From the NCBI GenBank assembly GCA_016713985.1, contig JADJOD010000014.1:1-64000 (forward strand): a stretch of DNA of 64,000 bases. Reading direction: 5' to 3'. This DNA is from Lewinellaceae bacterium. Its GTDB lineage: Bacteria > Bacteroidota > Bacteroidia > Chitinophagales > Saprospiraceae. Each line of letters opens with the position of its first letter. Within the stretch, counting starts at the first letter, position 1. Positions 58,047 through 64,000 of the stretch are shown piece by piece. The translations under genes were made by a program, and so were the position numbers. The notes under the pieces were generated by a model. That model saw only the letters and a program-made list of their open reading frames with translations. It was not told the DNA's origin and did not search any database.

Positions 58047-59231
58047 ATGAAAAAACAACTACCATTCCTGATTGCTTCGGGTATCTTTTTTATCCTGTTT
58101 TCCCAAAACCTGTACGCACAGGGCTGTGTTGCCATCCGCCCGATGAGTGGTTGCACCGGTATCTCCGCCAACTCGGTAGCCCTCACGAAAGGCCAATGGC
58201 AAGCCGGCGCCAATTACCGTTACTTTCGCTCTTTCCGCCACTACAGGGGCGATTCCGAAGAAAAAGAGCGCCTGGAACAGAATACCGAAGTGATCAACTA
58301 CGCGCATTCCATGGACCTGGGCCTTGCATACGGCATCACCAATCGCCTGAGCGTTGCTGCCAACCTGCCCTTTATCTCTTATGATCGCTCTTCCCTTTAC
58401 GAACACTACGGCAACTCCGCTACCGCCAACCCCGACCACAAACGTTTCAACACGGAAGCACGGGGTATCGGCGATTTGCGGCTTTCCGGAACGTACTGGT
58501 TGTTCAACCCGGAAACACACATGACATACAATATTGCCGTTGGCCTCGGCCTGAAACTGCCCACCGGCAATGAAAATGTGCAGGACGAATTCCACAAACG
58601 CAGGTCCAGCGACGGTTCTGACTCCATTGTGGTAAAAGCAGTGGATCAATCCATTCAACTCGGCGACGGCGGCGTGGGTATCAGCCTTGAATTGCAGGCT
58701 TTTACCAGTATATTCAAAAATGGTACCTTATATTTTAACGGCTTTTACATGTCCAACCCGCGGGAGACCAATAAAACGGTAAACCGGGTGATTACGCCGA
58801 CTACCACGGATATTCAAAAAATTACCGCATTCCATTCTGTTGCCGACCAATACGTGGCTCGTCTGGGCCTCAATTATGCCGTTTTGCCTGCGGAAGGCCT
58901 CGCCCTGAACCTCGGCGTCCGCGCCGAAGGTATTCCGGCAAAAGACCTGATCGGCGGGAGCAAGGGTTTTCGCCGCCCGGGTTATATCGTATCGGCAGAA
59001 CCCGGCGTATCCTTCCAGCGTGGTCGCGCCGGGTTTTCACTCAACATACCTTATGCCCTGTACCGCAACCGCGTCAAAAGTGTCTCCGATCTCGCCGACC
59101 CGACCGGCCAGGCGCACGGCGACGCCGCTTTTGCCGATTACAGCATCAACGCAGGGATCGTCTGGCGTTTCGGCGGCCACAACATGGCGGCTATGCCCGG
59201 CGTACCCCAATTCAAAAATGCGACCAACTAA
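58047..59231 (+). CDS. Outer-membrane beta-barrel protein (transporter-like)
   Basis: A signal peptide (LPFLIASGIFFILFSQNLYA) is followed by a ~370-residue beta-rich protein with alternating aromatic strands (WQAGANYRYFRSFRHYRG, SMDLGLAYGITNRLSVAAN, LSGTYWLFNPETHMTYN, SINAGIVWRFGG). It fits the transporter-like barrels related to the MetA phenol-degradation family. The substrate is unknown. Two Cys near the mature N-terminus (QGCVAIRPMSGCTG) may form a disulfide. Confidence 0.7.
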   Translation: MKKQLPFLIASGIFFILFSQNLYAQGCVAIRPMSGCTGISANSVALTKGQWQAGANYRYFRSFRHYRGDSEEKERLEQNTEVINYAHSMDLGLAYGITNRLSVAANLPFISYDRSSLYEHYGNSATANPDHKRFNTEARGIGDLRLSGTYWLFNPETHMTYNIAVGLGLKLPTGNENVQDEFHKRRSSDGSDSIVVKAVDQSIQLGDGGVGISLELQAFTSIFKNGTLYFNGFYMSNPRETNKTVNRVITPTTTDIQKITAFHSVADQYVARLGLNYAVLPAEGLALNLGVRAEGIPAKDLIGGSKGFRRPGYIVSAEPGVSFQRGRAGFSLNIPYALYRNRVKSVSDLADPTGQAHGDAAFADYSINAGIVWRFGGHNMAAMPGVPQFKNATN

Positions 59232-59484
59232 TTCCGGTTTGATGGTTGTTCGTGGCGATTCATTTTCACCCTGCCTGACCCAATAAAAGCAATCATTACA
59301 CGACAACATACATCATACGAATGTTCTGAACGTCCGGTGCTGCAGCGCGCCGGGCGTTTTTTCTTTGCCGCGATTAAACAATCCCGGGAAAAAACGGTCA
59401 GATACCCGTCCGTATCCGGGAAATTTTCCCAATTTTCACGGCGTGGCAATTTCCCGCAACCGAAATTATAAAAACATTTCCGCT

Positions 59485-60821
59485 ATGCTTATCCGGCTGT
59501 TCATCGTATTTAATGTATTCATTTTCAATTCGTTTCAACTCTTTTCCCAAACCGAGGATTTCTATTTTCCTCCCAAAACCGGTACGGCCTGGGCAACACT
59601 CGCCCCGGGTGATCTCGGTATCTGCCCCGACCGGATCGACAGTTTGTACACGTTTTTGGAAGACCGCAACACCAAATCTTTCCTGTTGCTGAAAGACGGG
59701 AAAATTGTCCTCGAAAAATACTTCGGTACCTTCAGCCAGGATTCCTTCTGGTACTGGGCATCGGCCGGAAAATCGCTCACGGCATTCCTCGTCGGTCAGG
59801 CACAGGAAGAGGGCCTGATCGATATTCACAAACCGACCAGCGACTACCTCGGCGCCGGCTGGACGAGCGCTCCACCCGACAAGGAAATTTTGATTACCCC
59901 TGGCACCAACTGACCATGACCAGCGGGCTCGACGATACCTTTACGCCCCACCCCACCGAACCCGATCCCAATACCTGCACCGATCCGGTCTGCCTGAACT
60001 ACCTGGCCGACGCAGGCACCCGCTGGGCGTATCACACGGGCGCTTACCGCCTCCTGCAGAACGTGATCGCCAATGCCGGCAGCACCACCATCAACCAGTT
60101 CACCAAAACACACGTGCTTGATCCTACGGGCATGAAAGGTTTGTGGATCGCCGATGTCATGTACGGCCGTGCCCGCGACATGGCGCGGTACGGGCTGCTT
60201 ACCCTTGCCGGCGGGGTTTGGGACGGCGATACCCTGTTGCACGACCAGCAGTATTTTTACGACATGACCCACCGCTCGCAGAACCTCAACAAAAGTTACG
60301 GCTACCTCTGGTGGCTCAACGGGCAGGAAAGTTTTATGGTGCCCGGCCTCCAGTTTGTGTTTCCGGGAAAACTGATCGCCAATGCGCCCGCCGATATGAT
60401 CGCGGCGCTGGGCAAAAACGACCAGAAAATACACGTCGTGCCGTCCAAAGGATGGGTGGTGGTGCGACAGGGCAATACTTCCGGGTATACCGGCATCGGC
60501 GGCGATGCGGTCCCCATCCTCTTCGACAACGCCCTGTGGGGGTATCTGAATCAATTGGTATGCACCACCGGCGCCATCGAAGTGGCTGACAATCAATTAA
60601 AAATATGGCCCAACCCGGCCATCGAAGGCTGGTATATAGAATCCGCCGCTGCGCCGGACCGGGTGGAGGTATTTGATACGCAGGGGCGTTTGCTGCGTTC
60701 CGTCAACACGCAGGCAGAACCCCGTTTGTGGGTCAATGCCGCCGGTTTGCCGGAAGGTGTTTATGTGTTAAAAGTGCTGGCCGGTGGGAAGGTTTATTGG
60801 GGCAAGGTGTTAAAAATCTGA
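59485..60821 (+). CDS. Secreted serine hydrolase (beta-lactamase/class C fold) with T9SS type A tail, one frame break
   Basis: The start at 59485 gives the signal peptide LFIVFNVFIFNSFQLFS. The serine-hydrolase SxxK motif is in WASAGKSLTAFL (Ser near 92), with a Tyr in the second motif (TRWAYHTGAY) and LNKSYGYLWW later. The tail (KIWPNPAIEGWYIES...GVYVLKVLAGGKVYWGK) is a type A T9SS sorting domain. Frames break at the C4 run 59897-59900; one C more gives ITPWHQLTMTSGLDD, the conserved text after the first domain. It probably cleaves esters or D-amino acid peptides outside the cell. Confidence 0.85.
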
Positions 60822-60896
60822 CGCGGCAAATTTTTGGGAGACGATTTTTGGGCCAAAGCAGGTTTTTGCGCAGGTGTTAAATTCGGATGAAAGGCC

Positions 60897-60904
60897 TACT
60901 TTTG
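60897..60904 (+). promoter_or_regulatory. -7 element for lysS
   Basis: TACTTTTG matches TAnnTTTG, 22 bases before the ATG at 60927. Confidence 0.5.
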
Positions 60905-60926
60905 CACCTCAATTTTCAAGCTCCGC

Positions 60927-62524
60927 ATGACAGAACAAGAACTCCTGCGCCGCGAGTCACTGCAAAAACTCCGTGAACTCGGCATCGAACCCTATCCCGC
61001 CGAAATGTTTGACGTGACGGCACACGCAACGGATATCGTAACAAACTACCGCGAAGAAGTGCTGGAAGACGGCACCAAAAACCGCCTGAACTACCAATCC
61101 GTAGCCCTCGCCGGGCGTATCATGGCTACCCGTGAAGCAGGAAAAGCGATGTTTATGAACCTGCAGGATTCCAGCGGGCGAATCCAGTTGTATCTGCGCC
61201 GCGACGATTTTGTGGAACCTATTGATGGGCTGACTGCCAGTCAGCCCATCAATAAGAGTGACGGGGTGACTGCCAGTCACCCCGTCACTACGACCGAAGC
61301 CCCCATGTTCGACACCGTGATCAAAAAACTGCTCGATCTCGGCGATTACGTGGGTGTAAAAGGATTCGCTTTCCGGACCAAAACCGGCGAAGTGTCCGTA
61401 CACGTGCAGGAATTCAAATTCCTGGCAAAAAGCCTGCGCCCCCTGCCGGTGGTAAAAAAAGACGCGGAAGGTCATATTTACGACGCGTTTACCGACCCTG
61501 AACAACGTTACCGGATGCGGTACGTGGACCTGACGGTGAACCCGGAATTCAAGCAGGTGTTCCTGAAACGCAGTAAAATGATCCGGACCATCCGGAACTA
61601 CCTCGACGAACTGGGCATGCTCGAAGTAGAAACCCCCATTTTGCAGCCGATCCACGGCGGCGCGGCGGCGCGACCGTTCAAAACCCACCACAACACGCTG
61701 GATATGACGCTTTACCTGCGCATTGCCAACGAGTTATACCTGAAGCGCCTGATTGTGGCGGGTTTCGACGGGGTATACGAATTTGCCAAAATGTTCCGCA
61801 ACGAGGGTATGGACCGCACCCACAACCCCGAATTTACGGCCCTGGAGTTTTACGTCGCCTACAAGGACTACAACTGGCTGATGGAAGTGACCGAAATCCT
61901 GCTCGAACGGGTGGCGCGGGCGATCCACGAAGAAGGCGCTTCCACCGTGCAGGTGGGCGACCACACGATTGAATTTGCCGGTCCTTACCGCCGGCTGACG
62001 ATGTTCGACGCTATTCATCAATATACCGGGCTCAATGTGGAAACCGCCGATGAAGCGGATTTGCGCAACTACTGCCGCCAGAACCACATCGAAATCGACG
62101 CTTCAATGGGGAAAGCCAAACTCATCGACGAAATTTTCGGGGAAAAGTGGAAGAACACCTGATCCAGCCGACTTTTTTGATCGACTATCCCATCGATATG
62201 TCGCCGCTGACCAAAAAACACCGCAGCAAACCGGGATTGGTTGAACGTTTCGAATTATTTGTCAACGGCAAGGAAGTCGCCAACGCCTATTCGGAACTGA
62301 ACGACCCGATCGATCAACGCGAACGTTTTGAAGATCAGTTGCGTTTGGCCGCCCGCGGCGACGAAGAGGCGATGGCCATGGACGAGGATTTTTTGCGCGC
62401 GCTGGAATACGGCATGCCGCCCACGGGAGGCATCGGTTTTGGCATCGACCGGCTGGCGATGTTGTTTACGGGGCAAAGTTCGATCCAGGAAGTGTTGTTT
62501 TTCCCGCAGATGAGGCCGGAATAA
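60927..62524 (+). CDS. lysS: Class II lysyl-tRNA synthetase with a palindrome-encoded insert, one frame break
   Basis: The N-terminal OB domain reads AGRIMATREAGKAMFMNLQD and RIQLYLRRDD; the catalytic core has PEQRYRMRYVDL, motif 2 FRNEGMDRTHNPEF and motif 3 GIGFGIDRLAMLF. It charges tRNA-Lys. Between RRDDFVEP and FDTVIKKLLD the protein carries about 25 extra residues (GLTASQPIN...GVTASHPV) encoded by two perfect palindromes. A frame break at the A4 run 62143-62146 (one A missing) separates FGEK from VEEHLIQPTF; without it the enzyme would lose motif 3. As lysS is essential, this break is almost surely an error in the sequence. Confidence 0.93.
61220..61289. repeat. Two perfect palindromes inserted in the lysS coding region
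   Basis: Palindrome 1: 61220-61235 and 61239-61254 (16-bp arms). Palindrome 2: 61257-61271 and 61275-61289 (15-bp arms). Both have the loop GCC and the shared core TGACTGCCAGTCA, two bases apart. They are in frame and encode a SDGxTASxP-like stretch. Confidence 0.92.
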
Positions 62525-62536
62525 GAGTTGTTGTAA

Positions 62537-62680
62537 AGTCATAAGTCATAAGTCATAAGTCATAAGTCGGGAGTCATAAGTCGTGAGTCATAAGTCGTGA
62601 GTGGCGTCTACCTTTTTTCACCACTCACGACTTATGACTCACGACTTATGACTCCACGACTCACGACTTATGACTTATGT
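62537..62680. repeat. 7-bp repeat hairpin (AGTCATA/AGTCGTG) between lysS and the patatin gene
   Basis: Nine AGTCATA/AGTCGTG heptamers on the left (from 62537) and the complement on the right (to 62680). The 33-bp segment 62572-62604 is exactly complementary to 62621-62653, around a 16-base loop. It occupies the whole gap between two convergent genes. The units belong to the same family as the array at 7314-7617. Confidence 0.92.
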
Positions 62681-62685
62681 TCCGG

Positions 62686-64000
62686 CTATTTTCCACACCA
62701 TTCCGTACTTAAGCGGCACAAATTTGCCTGCACGCGCACTCTGGCGCGCCGCAATATTTCATCCATTTCAAACTTGCTGAGCCAGCGCGACATGACGATT
62801 TTGTCCGGCCGGGCGCTGTCGTACCCGGTTTTGACCAGCATAGGCAGGTCGATGACTTCGTCGTTGCGGGACTCCGACCTCACTTTGTGGTAGATGTAGT
62901 CGGTATGCCCGCCGAACGGTGTCTGCATCATGGCGACGATGGGGTCGAGCAGTTTCATCGAATTGTTGCCGTAACGCGCCCTTTTTTCATCCCCGTGGTT
63001 GTCGCTGTTGTAGATCAGGATGATTTTGAACCGCATTTTGGCCAGGTGTTCCACAAAAGCGGCGCGGGAGGAATCGGGAATGTTTTGGGCAATCCAGCCG
63101 GTATCGGGGTTGGCGCAGATGTGTTGGGCAGAAGTTTTGATTTCGTACAGCGTGGTCAGACCCATATTTTCATAAGCGCCTCCATCCATAAAACTGCCGG
63201 TGTTTTCATCGATAAAAACCGGGGAATTGACGTAAGGGAACAACTCGCTGAGGCTGGTCGCTTCCCCGATACTCAGCGATTTGGTGGGGTCCTTTGTACG
63301 GCCGATGCCAATAATATCCACAATAGCAGCATTAAACGGGGATTTGGGATTGGTTTTTCTTTCGGCCGTGTCCAGCAGAACAGGGCTTACAATACCCCTT
63401 CGGCCGTCTTCCACCCTGCAGGTATTGGGGAAAAAAAGCGGCAGGTCGGTTTTGGGCCGGGCGACCTCGTCTTTCCATTCGTTATCGTAGTACAACGAAA
63501 GGAAATTGGTTTTTTTGAGATAATGATGCTGAATAAACCGGTTGGGTCCGAATACCTGCCCCAGGCCCAGGCATACGGCGTTGTCTTCTTCGTCCTGGTG
63601 GCGATCCGTCCTGCTGTACCGGCCTTTGTATAAAAAATTTATACCCGGTATCTGTTGTAGCAGATCGTAAAAGAAAATGCCTGCCAGAGCCGTGGAGATA
63701 TAGTTTCGCCGGAATACCCTGCCGATATAAGCGTCTCTGCGCCCGTCGCAATACATCGCGGTATCCGCAGCGGTGCCCGTTTTTTGCGAATGATCCCACA
63801 AGGCCAGGGTAGCGGCCGTCCCGACAGCGCCGCCGGATACCGCGCTGATGGCAAAACAGCGGCGTTTGAACGCCCCCGCGAAACCCAGTCTAATTCGGTC
63901 AGCACCGCACTCGTCCAGGCGCCGGAGCGCGAGCCGCCGCCTTCCGTGGCTACCAGGAACACGTCGGTGGTGTCGTTCGACACGTAACGGTCTTTTGCCC
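62686..64000 (-). CDS. Patatin-like phospholipase (5' partial, one frame break)
   Basis: The start lies outside the window or near its edge (a GTG at 63983 is possible). The oxyanion-hole region FLVATEGGGSRSGAW is near the visible N-terminus, the nucleophile elbow is SAVSGGAVGTA (Ser of A-V-S-G-G), and the DGGAYENMGL motif supplies the catalytic Asp. The family hydrolyses acyl lipids. The N-terminal part and the rest are in different frames; one C added to the C5 run 63873-63877 (plus strand) joins SRGAFKRRCFAIS. The region from 62686 to the window end reads as one gene. Confidence 0.8.
   Translation of the reverse strand, partial: GKRPLRVERHHRRVPGSHGRRRLALRRLDECGADRIRLGFAGAFKRRCFAISAVSGGAVGTAATLALWDHSQKTGTAADTAMYCDGRRDAYIGRVFRRNYISTALAGIFFYDLLQQIPGINFLYKGRYSRTDRHQDEEDNAVCLGLGQVFGPNRFIQHHYLKKTNFLSLYYDNEWKDEVARPKTDLPLFFPNTCRVEDGRRGIVSPVLLDTAERKTNPKSPFNAAIVDIIGIGRTKDPTKSLSIGEATSLSELFPYVNSPVFIDENTGSFMDGGAYENMGLTTLYEIKTSAQHICANPDTGWIAQNIPDSSRAAFVEHLAKMRFKIILIYNSDNHGDEKRARYGNNSMKLLDPIVAMMQTPFGGHTDYIYHKVRSESRNDEVIDLPMLVKTGYDSARPDKIVMSRWLSKFEMDEILRRARVRVQANLCRLSTEWCGK

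Noticed and set aside
62143..62146. Programmed frameshift in lysS
   Set aside because: No slippery heptamer plus pseudoknot is evident, motif 3 is required, and the same type of break occurs in unrelated genes.

Overview
The window looks like the chromosome of a Bacteroidota bacterium, most likely in or near the Saprospiraceae (inference). The support is a PorP/SprF gene followed by a PorE-like gene, several proteins with C-terminal type IX secretion (T9SS) sorting domains of both type A and type B, PD40/OmpA and SBBP surface proteins, few Shine-Dalgarno sites, and repeated -7 elements of the Bacteroidota form TAnnTTTG, sometimes only 7-8 bases before the start codon. No rRNA, tRNA, phage, insertion sequence or CRISPR array was recognised.

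Layout. 1-9.3 kb: end of a PD40/SPOR surface protein, a secreted M28 peptidase, ribF running in frame into a broken glycosyltransferase, an RluA-type pseudouridine synthase, a heptamer repeat array, and an ECF sigma/anti-sigma pair. 9.5-16.4 kb: DUF697 protein, flippase, cutC, PorP/SprF and PorE-like T9SS genes, and a small acidic protein. 16.5-22.8 kb: an MFS sugar transporter, a GlsB-type membrane protein and a GH13 lipoprotein (probably maltodextrin use), a DUF2911 protein and a BNR lipoprotein. 23-25.7 kb: a small accessory island with a truncated DUF1016 protein, a two-gene module of unknown function bounded by 50-bp direct repeats, and a TPR protein. 25.8-31.7 kb: a very large CotH/lamin-tail adhesin with 252-bp internal repeats, a palindromic 21-bp array and a CPBP protease fragment. 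31.8-39.1 kb: an M1-like pseudopeptidase, a GlxA/AraC regulator, a methyltransferase and a beta-propeller histidine kinase. 39.3-47.1 kb: DUF7010-like protein, phosphodiester glycosidase, RibA-like protein, pentapeptide protein, PhyH dioxygenase, SBBP adhesin and a gluzincin protease. 47.1-52.7 kb: a TIR-like/TPR/SDR fusion, TlpA-type lipoprotein, small membrane protein, PspC-like protein, heptamer array and a Tat-exported TIM-barrel protein. 52.9-64 kb: glgA-glgC, an EAD-like/beta-sandwich membrane protein, an outer-membrane barrel, a secreted serine hydrolase, lysS and a patatin-like phospholipase that leaves the window.

Two genome-wide properties stand out. First, at least twenty single-base frame changes interrupt fourteen genes, mostly at or beside short homopolymers and mostly as the loss of one base. 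They include the essential gene lysS, so I read most of them as uncorrected sequencing or assembly errors, and I give gene spans across the breaks. Second, intergenic DNA is rich in palindromic arrays (7-bp, 20-bp and 21-bp units and a perfect 34-bp inverted repeat). They occupy four of the seven convergent gene junctions and in two cases supply a gene's stop codon. Two related-looking perfect palindromes are inserted in frame inside lysS.

The candidates most worth following for new biology are the TIR-like/TPR/SDR fusion, the EAD-like membrane protein, the palindromes inside lysS, the direct-repeat-bounded two-gene module, and the heptamer arrays.
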